Source: Actinomycetota bacterium (GTDB taxonomy: Bacteria; Actinomycetota; Acidimicrobiia; Acidimicrobiales; Iamiaceae). From it: a stretch of DNA of 7,065 nucleotides. Made by a program: the position numbers and the translations under genes. The stretch covers positions 1 to 7,065 of the forward strand of contig JAFDWI010000057.1 in assembly GCA_018268545.1 (NCBI GenBank). Direction: 5' to 3'. Position 1 is the stretch's first letter. Each line of letters begins with the position of its first letter. Below are positions 1 to 6,396 of this stretch, in pieces. The notes beneath the pieces are model-generated. The model made no database searches and was not told the origin of the DNA. It saw nothing but the letters and a program-made list of their open reading frames with translations.

Positions 1-121
1 CGTCGACGACGACGATCTCGCTCTCGCCGGGCATCGAGTCGAGCACGGCGAGGGTTTCGGGGATCAATTCCTCGAGGTTCTCACGCTCGTTGTAGGCCGG
101 CATCAACACCGACAACGCCAT
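1..121 (-). CDS. Family 2 glycosyltransferase, N-terminal fragment (gene continues past the left edge)
   Basis: Only the first 40 codons are present. They read as the opening of a GT-A fold glycosyltransferase of the dolichol/polyprenyl-phosphate sugar synthase type: a first strand and loop SVLMPAYNERENLEEL, then a helix, then a second strand ending EIVVVD where the nucleotide-sugar site of GT2 enzymes begins. Such enzymes transfer a sugar from a nucleotide donor to a lipid carrier or glycan at the inner face of the membrane. The ATG at 121 is chosen because it leaves a normal short N-terminus (MALSVLMPAYNE). A GTG at 127 is an alternative, about 8 bases after the purine-rich GAGGAAGAG that overlaps the end of the preceding gene. 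It lies 11 bases downstream of the flippase-like gene, so the two are probably co-transcribed. The family is clear; the acceptor and sugar cannot be read. Confidence 0.85.
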   Translation of the reverse strand, partial: MALSVLMPAYNERENLEELIPETLAVLDSMPGESEIVVVD

Positions 122-132
122 TCCCACGGGTG

Positions 133-1131
133 TCACTCTTCCTCGACGGTCAGCATCGGTTCCGGCCCCGACCCTTCCGATAGTACCGGAGCACCTGGCG
201 CGGGTCGTCGACCCATCAACGGCGCGCCCAGCAACGCGCCGGCCACGTCGACGATCACGAACACGATCCGGGCACTCACGGCGATCGCTGCAGCGGGCCC
301 GGCGGCGATTCCGGACACCGCGACGAACACGGCTTCACGCACGCCTGCGCCTCCGGGCGTGGGGGTGACGAATCCCGCGGTCCACGACAACACGGTCGCG
401 AGGGCGACGCGGACGACCGGTGCGTCGACGCCGGGCAGCGCCCGCCCGACAGCCCAGGTCGCAAACGCGATCGCGACCCACGCGGGAACGTACCGGATGA
501 CGAGGAGCACCGACGTACGCCAGCGGGGCACGACGATCGGGATCGTCCGGCGGGTGATGCGCTCGGCGAGTTCGACCACCGCTGCGAGGACCCGCGGGTG
601 GAGTGCGCCGAGCCCGATCGGGACCAGGAGCAACAGCAACAACGCCGGACCGGCATCGCGTGTGTGCGCCAGGTCGAACGGAGCGAGCACCGCCGCGGTG
701 AGCACGGCCGCGAGATACAGCGCCACGAGCGACAGGAACACACTTGGGTACGCCTTCGAGGCCGGAACCCCCCGGCGCCGTGCGATCTCTCCGCGCCCCA
801 CGGCGGCCCAGATCGAGCCCGGGATGTACTTGGCGATCTCACCGACGAAATACCACGCAACCGACCTCGCTCGGGGCATGGTGCCACCGACGACGGCGAG
901 CGCGTCCGCCCAGGTCCACGCCACGATCACCATCGCCACGGCTGCGCCGACGAACGCGACCGCCAACCACGACCACGATGCATGGACGACGAGGTTTGAG
1001 ACGCGTGCCCAGTCGTGCGCGAGCACACGAACGACGAACGCACCGCACAACACGGTCAAGCCGGTCCCCACGACCACCGGAATCAAACGACGCGCTCTTC
1101 GTCCGGGGCGCGTCGGGGGTGAGGTCACCAT
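133..1131 (-). CDS. Lysylphosphatidylglycerol synthase TM / YbhN-AglD family (UPF0104) flippase-like membrane protein
   Basis: A 332-residue integral membrane protein with roughly eight hydrophobic segments, near residues 16-37, 51-73, 130-150, 162-177, 207-228, 240-257 and 272-300, plus less certain ones. Two family signatures are visible. The first is GEIAKYIPGSIWAAVGR at 97-113, followed by an arginine-rich cytoplasmic stretch. The second is GFVTPTPGGAGVRE at 253-266, the PGG-G-RE motif of the LPG_synthase_TM family. Members are thought to act in lipid or lipid-linked sugar transfer or translocation, often beside GT2 enzymes, as here. There is no C-terminal aminoacyl-transferase domain, so it is not a full MprF. 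The tail is short and acidic, ending VEEE. The start is an ATG at 1131 without an obvious ribosome binding site; the very basic N-terminus (RPGRRARR) before the first TM supports it. Substrate unknown. Confidence 0.85.
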   Translation of the reverse strand: MVTSPPTRPGRRARRLIPVVVGTGLTVLCGAFVVRVLAHDWARVSNLVVHASWSWLAVAFVGAAVAMVIVAWTWADALAVVGGTMPRARSVAWYFVGEIAKYIPGSIWAAVGRGEIARRRGVPASKAYPSVFLSLVALYLAAVLTAAVLAPFDLAHTRDAGPALLLLLLVPIGLGALHPRVLAAVVELAERITRRTIPIVVPRWRTSVLLVIRYVPAWVAIAFATWAVGRALPGVDAPVVRVALATVLSWTAGFVTPTPGGAGVREAVFVAVSGIAAGPAAAIAVSARIVFVIVDVAGALLGAPLMGRRPAPGAPVLSEGSGPEPMLTVEEE

Positions 1132-1159
1132 CGACGAACGCTAGTGCGACTCACGATTC

Positions 1160-1180
1160 GGTTCGCGACGGTCGCGAACC
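1160..1180. repeat. Perfect 10+1+10 inverted repeat in the gap after the MoeZ-like gene
   Basis: The arms GGTTCGCGAC (1160-1169) and GTCGCGAACC (1171-1180) are exact reverse complements around a single G at 1170. As RNA it can form an 8-bp stem with a 5-base loop. It lies in the 113-base gap between the stop of the MoeZ-like gene (1245) and the start of the flippase-like gene (1131), both on the minus strand. No T-run follows on either strand, so it is not a classical intrinsic terminator. A T-less GC-rich terminator for the upstream gene, or an operator for the gene starting at 1131 (about 30-50 bases upstream of its ATG), are both possible. Confidence 0.6.
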
Positions 1181-1244
1181 ACCGGCCCGCACGGGTTCGG
1201 TCACGCGGCGGCCTCGTGTCACGCCGGCGGCGTCGAGGCGCGCT

Positions 1245-2423
1245 TCACGAAGCGGGCGCCTCGAGCGGTTCGGGTTGGCAGAGCCCCTCGAGTTCGACGA
1301 TCTTGATGCGGTCGCGGTTCTCGTAGGTGATCGCATTGGTCGGATCGACGCGGATCTTGTACTCCCGGAAACGCTCCTCGAGCGAGTCGTACTGCAACAT
1401 CCGCCCGATCAGCGGGTTGCCGATTTCCAGGATCAGCTTGATGGTCTCGATCGCCTGGAGCACACCGATGACGCCCGGAAGCACACCCAGCACGCCCGCT
1501 TCCGAGCACGAAGGCGCCAACTCCGCCGGTGGTGGTTCGGGGACGAAATCGCGGTAGGTGGGGCCTCGACGCGGATCGAAGACCGTCAGCATGCCTTCGA
1601 ATCGGAAGATCGACCCGTGCACGACGGGAATCCCGAGCTTCACCGACGCGTCGTTGACGAGATAGCGGGTCGGGAAGTTGTCGAGGCCGTCCACGATGAC
1701 GTCGAATCCATCGAGGACGTCCATGACGTTGTCGGCGCCGAGTCGCATGTCGTAGGTGATGACGTCGATGTCGGGATTGATCGACGTGATCGTCTTCTTC
1801 GCGGAGTCGACCTTCCGGTCGCCGATCCGATCGAGGTTGTGCAGGATCTGCCGTTGCAGGTTCGACTCGTCCACGACGTCCATGTCGATGATGCCGATCG
1901 TGCCCACGCCTGCGGCCGCGAGGTACAACGCGGCCGGCGACCCCAGACCACCGGCACCGAGCAACAGCACCTTCGCGTCGAGCAGTTTGAGTTGGCCCTC
2001 GACGTCGACCTCGGGCATGAGCAGGTGGCGCTGGTACCGGTTGCGTTGCTCGGCAGTGAGGTTCCGTGGCGTGGTCCAGTCGCGACCTTCGTCCTTCCAC
2101 TGGTTGAACCCGCCGGCGACCGACACGACGTCGGTGTAGCCGAGCTCCCCGAGGGTCTTCGCCGCGAACGCCGAGCGGACCCCGCTCGCGCAGTGCACGA
2201 GCAGTTTCGTCGAGTGATCGGGCACCTTGGATTCGATCGAGCCTTCGAGTTGACCGCGAGCGATGTGGATCGAACCGGGGATCGCGCCCTGTTCGTATTC
2301 CGAGGGTTCGCGGACGTCGAGCACGACGGTGTTCGGCTCGCCGCGCCGTTCGTCGGCCTGTGCGGTGGAGATCTCGGTGATCTCGGCCTTGGTGCTGTTC
2401 AACAGTTCTCGAAAACTGGCCAT
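1245..2423 (-). CDS. Rhodanese-ThiF/MoeB fusion: sulfur-carrier-protein adenylyltransferase and sulfurtransferase (MoeZ-like)
   Basis: A 392-residue E1-like enzyme expected to adenylate the C-terminal glycine of a MoaD/ThiS/CysO-type sulfur carrier and deliver persulfide sulfur, for molybdopterin or cysteine/thiamin synthesis in the cytosol. An N-terminal rhodanese domain (about 25-106) has LDVREPSEYEQGAIPGS and the active-site loop CASGVRS with Cys78. The ThiF/MoeB domain (about 118-375) starts with RYQRHLLMPEV and contains the nucleotide loop GAGGLGSP (146-153), the acidic IIDMDVVDESNLQRQ, DGLDNFPTRYLVND and SCSEAGVLGVLPG with Cys296. The Cys-X2-Cys pairs that bind zinc in E. coli MoeB are absent: the first reads GPTYRDFVPEPPP and the second DPTNAITY, which matches actinobacterial MoeZ as I recall it. 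MoeZ normally carries rhodanese at the C-terminus; here the order is reversed. The ATG at 2423 is chosen because GAGG lies 7 bases upstream and the rhodanese fold begins soon after; the open frame extends further upstream but without domain content. Confidence 0.9.
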   Translation of the reverse strand: MASFRELLNSTKAEITEISTAQADERRGEPNTVVLDVREPSEYEQGAIPGSIHIARGQLEGSIESKVPDHSTKLLVHCASGVRSAFAAKTLGELGYTDVVSVAGGFNQWKDEGRDWTTPRNLTAEQRNRYQRHLLMPEVDVEGQLKLLDAKVLLLGAGGLGSPAALYLAAAGVGTIGIIDMDVVDESNLQRQILHNLDRIGDRKVDSAKKTITSINPDIDVITYDMRLGADNVMDVLDGFDVIVDGLDNFPTRYLVNDASVKLGIPVVHGSIFRFEGMLTVFDPRRGPTYRDFVPEPPPAELAPSCSEAGVLGVLPGVIGVLQAIETIKLILEIGNPLIGRMLQYDSLEERFREYKIRVDPTNAITYENRDRIKIVELEGLCQPEPLEAPAS

Positions 2424-2610
2424 GGGGTCGCCTCGTCGTCTCCGGTGATCGGTCCCCAAAAGCCTACCGGCTTGGTCAGGATTCACCCCACTCCGGGTCG
2501 CAGGGTCGGGTCGCTTCCGCCGGTGTCCGTCCGTGCCCGGTCGAGGTATGGAACCGGCCCGATTCGGGCAGGAACACCGATGACCACATCCAACGTCCCC
2601 TGGAGGTTCC

Positions 2611-3129
2611 ATGCCCGTCACCACAATGGAGGTCGACGTCGAGCGTGTGCGCGCCCGGCACCGTGCGGCGCGAATCGACGTGACCGCGCTCCCCGTCCCG
2701 ATCGACGGGGCACTCGCCATCTTCGCCTGGAACGACACGTTCCTCGCCGAACACGGCCACGACGTGCGATCGGCCTACGTCGAGTTGTTCTGGATGGGGA
2801 TCCTCGGCCCCTCGAGCACGGTGCTGCTCCGGCGTCTCGCCAGCGGGCTGCAGCACGCCCCTGCCGGGTATCGGCTGCCGGTCGTCGACACCGCACAGTC
2901 CCTGGGCTTCGGGATCCCCAAGAGCCGCCAGTCCCAGTTCGTCCGAGCGCTGCACCGGTGCGCGGTGTTCCGGGCGGTCCGCTTCACCGATCGCGGCCTC
3001 GAAGTCCGTCGGCGACTCCCCTGGCTGAATCCCAACCAGGTCGAACGACTCCCCGATTCACTGCGCGCCCTGCACGAGCGCATCGCCGAACAGCGGACGC
3101 TCACGCCGGTCAGGTCGAACGGCTCCTGA
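2611..3129 (+). CDS. Hypothetical protein, possible winged-helix segment in the C-terminal half
   Basis: A 172-residue soluble protein that I cannot assign to a named family. The start at 2611 is supported by GGAGG at 2602-2606; a second ATG at 2626 lacks its own site. Visible parts are a basic N-terminal helix (ERVRARHRAARID), a mixed segment with WNDTFLAEHG, a hydrophobic helix YVELFWMGILGPSSTVLLRRL (about 56-75), then VDTAQSLGFG...SQFVRALHRCAVFRAVRFTDRGLEVRRR (about 92-134). The last resembles a winged-helix: an initial helix, a putative recognition helix, and a basic wing. It ends with LPDSLRALHERIAEQ. There is no signal peptide, clear TM segment or catalytic motif. Domain style is like conserved actinobacterial hypotheticals, but this is an impression. 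It is divergent from the MoeZ-like gene and convergent with the adenosyltransferase, overlapping that gene by 20 bases at the 3' ends. Codon use matches its neighbours, so it is likely real. Confidence 0.7.
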   Translation: MPVTTMEVDVERVRARHRAARIDVTALPVPIDGALAIFAWNDTFLAEHGHDVRSAYVELFWMGILGPSSTVLLRRLASGLQHAPAGYRLPVVDTAQSLGFGIPKSRQSQFVRALHRCAVFRAVRFTDRGLEVRRRLPWLNPNQVERLPDSLRALHERIAEQRTLTPVRSNGS

Positions 3130-3661
3130 GCGAACCTCCGGCGACGGCCGCCTCCCGCCAACGCGCGAGCGTCCAACACAGGTCGGACAACCGGTTCAGA
3201 TACGGCACGACCTGGGTTTCGGGGTCGTCGGTGATCCCGAGTGCGTCGCGTTCGGCGCGGCGTACGACGCAGCGCGCCACATCGAGTTGTGCTGCGACGA
3301 GGTCCTCACCCGGGACGACGAACTCGGTCGGCTGGTCGAAACGCGCCGTCAAGTCGTCGATCCGTTCTTCAAGGGCCGTGACCATCTCGGCCGTGACCAT
3401 GTTCTTGCCGGGGGTCAGCTTGTGCCGATTCCCCGGTGCGGTCGCGAGTTCGGCCATGAGCACCCACAGGTCGTGTTCGAGACCGATGAGGATGCCGTCG
3501 AGTTCGGAGGCCCGCTCGCATCCGGCGCGCGCCACACCGAGGGCGGCCTGGGCCTCGTCGACCGTGCCGTACGCGGTCGGTCGTGGCGAATCCTTGCCGA
3601 CCCGCCCGCCGTAGAGCAGCCCCGTCGTCCCGTCGTCACCCTTGCGTGTGTAGATCTTCAT
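3110..3661 (-). CDS. PduO-type ATP:cob(I)alamin / cob(I)yrinic acid a,c-diamide adenosyltransferase
   Basis: A 183-residue enzyme, full length for the PduO family, that transfers the 5'-deoxyadenosyl group of ATP to cob(I)alamin to make adenosylcobalamin, acting as a cytosolic trimer. It has the N-terminal ATP-binding TRKGDDGTTGLLYGG (5-19), the subunit-contact VDE (34-36), RCVVRRAER (130-138) and YLNRLSD (154-160), all hallmarks of the family. The ATG at 3661 gives the canonical opening MKIYTRKGDDG although no good ribosome binding site precedes it. Only 9 bases separate it from the stop of the regulator gene upstream, so translation may depend on coupling and the two are probably one transcript. 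Its 3' end overlaps the convergent hypothetical gene by 20 bases (3110-3129). No B12-dependent enzyme or B12 riboswitch is visible here, so its link with the regulator is unexplained. Confidence 0.93.
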   Translation of the reverse strand: MKIYTRKGDDGTTGLLYGGRVGKDSPRPTAYGTVDEAQAALGVARAGCERASELDGILIGLEHDLWVLMAELATAPGNRHKLTPGKNMVTAEMVTALEERIDDLTARFDQPTEFVVPGEDLVAAQLDVARCVVRRAERDALGITDDPETQVVPYLNRLSDLCWTLARWREAAVAGGSLRSRST

Positions 3662-3670
3662 GAGGCGAGG

Positions 3671-4402
3671 CTACGAAGGTTGCTCGGCATCGCCCGAGTC
3701 GCCGACGCCGACCCGCACCAGACACGGTGCCCGGCGCGGGTCCTCTGCGACCAGCTGCACCACCCCGAGATCGTCGATACGAGACGCCACGCCTTCGAGC
3801 ATGCCGCGATGGAGCGCACAGACGACCGCCGGATTCGCCGTCGCAGCCGCCGCGAACGGGCAATGGTCGAGGAGGACCTCGGTCGAGTCGCCTCGAGCCG
3901 CGACGCGTGGCGCGAACCCTTGCGCGGCCAGAGCGGCGGTCATCGCCTCGACCGGGTCGTCGATACCGGGATCGATGGCCATGGATCGTCCCGCGGCGCG
4001 GCCCACCTCGAGCGGCGATGTACCGGTCGTGGCCACCTCCAACAACAGCAGGCTCAGTCGTTCATAGGGCCCCTCGGAGTTCCAATCCGCGGCGGCCTCG
4101 GTGGTCAACCGGTACTTCAGGCGCGGTCGACCCGGACCGGCCGCTCGTTCGGTGATCTCGTCGACGAGGCCGGCGTCCCGGAGCAGCCCGAGATGTCGCC
4201 GGATCGTGTTGTGGTTGAGCCCGAACGCGTCGGTGAGTTCACCGACGCCGATGGGGCGCTCCTCGCGGGCGATCCTCCGGTAGATCGCGTGTCGGGTCGG
4301 ATCGCCGAGCGCGCGTGCCCGGACTCGGAACGCGTCGTCGACCGTCGACGCTTCGGCGTTCGTGGTCGGTCCGGTGTCGTGTCGCGATGTGGGTTCGGTC
4401 AC
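3671..4402 (-). CDS. SufR-like winged-helix transcriptional regulator with C-terminal cysteine cluster (putative Fe-S sensor)
   Basis: A 243-residue regulator. The N-terminal winged helix (about 24-100) reads RARALGDPTRHAIYRRI, then the helix-turn-helix VGELTDAFGLNHNTIRRHLGLLRDAG and the wing with GPGRPRLKYRLT, the ArsR/DeoR-like pattern of SufR. The C-terminal region holds Cys181 in HCPF, Cys195 in VVCALHRG and Cys227 in APCLVRV, spaced C-X13-C-X31-C. In SufR-type proteins such cysteines ligate an Fe-S cluster that controls DNA binding; this role is inferred here. GTG at 4402 is chosen as the start because AAAGGG lies about 6 bases upstream and the longer open frame (ATG at 4528) would run through the palindrome and overlap the divergent gene. 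The palindrome at 4450-4467 is 48-65 bases upstream, which suggests autoregulation and control of the divergent operon. Not clearly SufR itself, since no suf genes are adjacent. Confidence 0.8.
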   Translation of the reverse strand: MTEPTSRHDTGPTTNAEASTVDDAFRVRARALGDPTRHAIYRRIAREERPIGVGELTDAFGLNHNTIRRHLGLLRDAGLVDEITERAAGPGRPRLKYRLTTEAAADWNSEGPYERLSLLLLEVATTGTSPLEVGRAAGRSMAIDPGIDDPVEAMTAALAAQGFAPRVAARGDSTEVLLDHCPFAAAATANPAVVCALHRGMLEGVASRIDDLGVVQLVAEDPRRAPCLVRVGVGDSGDAEQPS

Positions 4403-4449
4403 AGCGGCCCTTTCGAGGCTTGCCGCGGGTCGTCGACGAGCAATAGTAT

Positions 4450-4467
4450 TTCTGTCGTTCGACAGAA
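4450..4467. promoter_or_regulatory. Perfect palindromic operator in the divergent regulator/operon gap
   Basis: TTCTGTCG (4450-4457), TT, CGACAGAA (4460-4467) is a perfect inverted repeat with 8-base arms and a 2-base spacer, the size expected for a dimeric winged-helix regulator. It lies in a short AT-rich island in the 100-base gap between the regulator start (4402, minus) and the DUF2249 start (4503, plus). On the minus strand a -10-like TACTAT (4443-4448) directly abuts it, so a bound dimer would block that promoter; no convincing -35 was found. It is 36 bases upstream of the plus-strand ATG, so a bound protein could also block the divergent promoter. The match to this regulator is inferred from position only. 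Confidence 0.7.
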
Positions 4468-4502
4468 TAACCGATCCGAGCGCCTGCCCCCACGAGGACC
4501 CG

Positions 4503-4955
4503 ATGAGCACTCCGTCGCCACGCACCATCGATGTTCGTCACATTCCTCCCGCCGAACGTCACCCCATGATCCATGCGGAACTCGATGCTCTCGACCCCGC
4601 CGCGACGCTCGTGCTCGTCACCGACCATCGGCCGCTCCACCTCTACCAGGAGCTCGAGACGCTCCGTCCCGGCGAGTCGACGTGGGACGGTGCCGACTTC
4701 GACGACGGAACATGGCGGACCACGTTCACCAAGGTCGCCCGCGTGCTCGACGTCCGCCCCCTCATCGACGCCGGTGAGGAACCGTTCGAGACGATCATGA
4801 ACACCGTCGGCGAACTCGACGGCGAAGACCTCGTCATCGTCGCACCCTTCGAGCCTGCGCCGCTCGAAGGTGTCCTCTCCAGCCAGGGGTTCGCCTTCGA
4901 AGCGAACGAGGTCGAACCTGGACACTGGCGAACACGGTTCTCGACGGAGGCCTGA
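4503..4955 (+). CDS. Tandem DUF2249 domain protein
   Basis: A 150-residue soluble protein made of two DUF2249 domains. The first (about 8-76) has IDVRHIPPAERHP, then LVTDHRPLHLYQELE and ends WRTTF. The second (about 79-146) has VLDVRPLIDAGEEPFETIM, then VIVAPFEPAPLEGVLSSQGF and ends WRTRF. Both share the LDVR...P-opening, a hydrophobic strand followed by a P-L-helix, and the W-R-T-x-F ending, so the two halves look like a diverged duplication. The TusA/SirA-like fold of DUF2249 is often found beside or fused to hemerythrin-like, DUF59 and NnrS-type proteins in NO and Fe-S stress loci; its biochemistry is unknown. No conserved cysteine is present, which argues against a TusA-type sulfur-relay role. 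The ATG at 4503 is supported by GAGGA at 4494-4498; the open frame extends upstream through the palindrome but without a better start. First gene of the operon; 3 bases precede the next gene. Confidence 0.85.
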   Translation: MSTPSPRTIDVRHIPPAERHPMIHAELDALDPAATLVLVTDHRPLHLYQELETLRPGESTWDGADFDDGTWRTTFTKVARVLDVRPLIDAGEEPFETIMNTVGELDGEDLVIVAPFEPAPLEGVLSSQGFAFEANEVEPGHWRTRFSTEA

Positions 4956-4958
4956 CCG

Positions 4959-6356
4959 ATGGCGGTCACCCCGGTCGCGCCGAAACGGCCACCGACCCCC
5001 TCGGGGGGACCGCCGATCACGACGCTCGCGACACCACCCGCGTGGCTGCCCCTCAGCTGGCTCGTCTTCGCGGCGATCGGGCTCATCGGGTTCGGGACGG
5101 CACTCGCGATCGCTGCGAGATCGGTCACCGGCACACCCGGTGCACCCACCGCGGTCGCCACGGTGCACCTGGGGATGCTCGCCTTTCTCTCGACTGCGGT
5201 GCTGGGGGCATCGCACCAGTTCGGACCGGTGGTCGCCGGGCGTCGGCTCCGTTCGGTGACCGCCGGTCTGTTGACGATGCTGCTGTGGGTCCCGGCATCG
5301 TGGCTGCTTCCCTTCGCCTTCGCGACGCACCGCCCGGTGTTGTTGGAAGCAGCCGGCGTGACCGCCTTCACCGCGGTGTGCCTGGCCGCGTGGAACCTCT
5401 CGGGGCCGCTGTTGCGACGCGGACGCGGGACGCCGGTGCTCGGGTTGCGGCTCGCGATCTGCTACCTCGTGCTGACCGCGGCCTTCGGGGTCACCTACAC
5501 CTTCGACATGCACCACGGCTATTTCCTCCTGCTCCCCCGGCGGGTGCTCGCCCATGCCCACCTCGGGCTGCTCGGGTGGATCGGGCTCGCGTACGTCGCG
5601 GTGGCCGAGAAGCTCTGGCCGATGTTCCTGCTCGCGCACCGGCCGAGCACCACCGCGGGCGACTGGGCGGTTCGTCTCGTTGCCGGTGGTGTCCCGGTCG
5701 TGGTGATCGGTCTGCTGATCCCGTCGGTGCCACTCACCTCGATCGGCGCGGGGATCGTCGTCGCCGGCCTGGTCGGCCACCTCGTATCGCTCGCCGGGGT
5801 GATCCGTCACCGACGCCGACGCATGGAACTGCTCCACGGATTCGTCCTCACCTCCGCCGTGATGTTGATCGTCGCGGTCTGGGCAGCGGCCGTCGCGGGC
5901 ATGTTCGACCTCTCGATCACCCTGCGGACCCGTGCGATCGAGACCGAGGTGTTCGCGTTGACGATGTGGCTCGGGCTCGCGGTGATCGGGCACCTGCACA
6001 AGATCGTGCCGTTCATCACGTGGAGCCGGATGCGGACCGCCGGCCACACGAAGGCGCCGAACGGGCGGCCGTTGTTGTTCGCCCACCTCGTCAACGCACC
6101 GGCGGCACGCGCGACCTATGCGCTGAGCACGCTCGGTGCGACCACCGGAATCGTGGGGATGGCCGGCGGCCATGTCGTCCTCGTCGGTGTCTCCGGAGCC
6201 GCTCTCGCCGCGGCCGGCGCCGTCGCGTTGTCGAACCTCGTTTCCGGACCGCTTCGGATCATCGCGATCGACCGACGCCGCGCCGTAGCGTCCGAGGGAG
6301 AACCGACCCCGACAAAACCGGCACCGACGCCCGCCCCGCCGGTGTCGGTTTCCTGA
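4959..6356 (+). CDS. Histidine-rich polytopic membrane protein, NnrS / heme-copper oxidase subunit I-like
   Basis: A 465-residue inner-membrane protein with about 12 hydrophobic segments, a proline-rich N-terminal tail (1-28) and a proline/threonine-rich C-terminal tail (about 447-465). Histidines fall at helix positions typical of heme or metal ligands: His70 in VHLGMLAF, His86 in GASHQFGPV, His185-186 in MHHGYF, His199 and His201 in AHAHLGLLGW, His293, and His345 and His347 in GHLHKIVPFITW. The HxHLGLLGW and GHLHKIVPF patterns recall a family of single-subunit heme-copper-oxidase-like or NnrS-like proteins found near denitrification and NO-response genes. The full set of oxidase residues (HPEVY-type helix VI motif) is not seen, so respiratory oxidase or NO reductase activity is not claimed. 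The ATG at 4959 has GGAGG at 4946-4950, 8 bases away, and lies 3 bases after the DUF2249 stop, so the two are translationally coupled. Heme binding and NO role are inferred. Confidence 0.72.
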   Translation: MAVTPVAPKRPPTPSGGPPITTLATPPAWLPLSWLVFAAIGLIGFGTALAIAARSVTGTPGAPTAVATVHLGMLAFLSTAVLGASHQFGPVVAGRRLRSVTAGLLTMLLWVPASWLLPFAFATHRPVLLEAAGVTAFTAVCLAAWNLSGPLLRRGRGTPVLGLRLAICYLVLTAAFGVTYTFDMHHGYFLLLPRRVLAHAHLGLLGWIGLAYVAVAEKLWPMFLLAHRPSTTAGDWAVRLVAGGVPVVVIGLLIPSVPLTSIGAGIVVAGLVGHLVSLAGVIRHRRRRMELLHGFVLTSAVMLIVAVWAAAVAGMFDLSITLRTRAIETEVFALTMWLGLAVIGHLHKIVPFITWSRMRTAGHTKAPNGRPLLFAHLVNAPAARATYALSTLGATTGIVGMAGGHVVLVGVSGAALAAAGAVALSNLVSGPLRIIAIDRRRAVASEGEPTPTKPAPTPAPPVSVS

Positions 6357-6396
6357 CCATCGATCCCACGACCTCGAACGAGGAGGCATCTCCGAC

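Noticed and set aside
2424..2610. Divergent promoters or a riboswitch in the 187-base gap
   Set aside because: No convincing -35/-10 pair, operator-grade inverted repeat or recognised riboswitch was found; only a weak AAGCC/GGCTT stem near 2460-2475.
2424..2738. Upstream extension of the MoeZ-like open frame to 2738
   Set aside because: The extra 105 codons show no domain, would overlap the divergent hypothetical gene, and the ATG at 2423 has a well-spaced GAGG.
744..3614. A 956-codon plus-strand open frame
   Set aside because: It runs antisense through the flippase-like and MoeZ-like genes, is rich in Arg/Pro/His/Asp as expected of high-GC shadow frames, and shows no domain.
4403..4528. 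Longer regulator start at the ATG at 4528
   Set aside because: It would translate through the palindrome and overlap the DUF2249 gene; the GTG at 4402 has a good AAAGGG site.
3287..4777. A 496-codon plus-strand open frame
   Set aside because: It is antisense to the adenosyltransferase and regulator genes, both of which have clear family motifs; composition is shadow-like.
6372..6383. Short palindrome CCTCG-AA-CGAGG overlapping the DUF59 ribosome binding site
   Set aside because: Only 5-base arms with a 2-base loop, too small to form a stable hairpin; expected by chance in GC-rich DNA.
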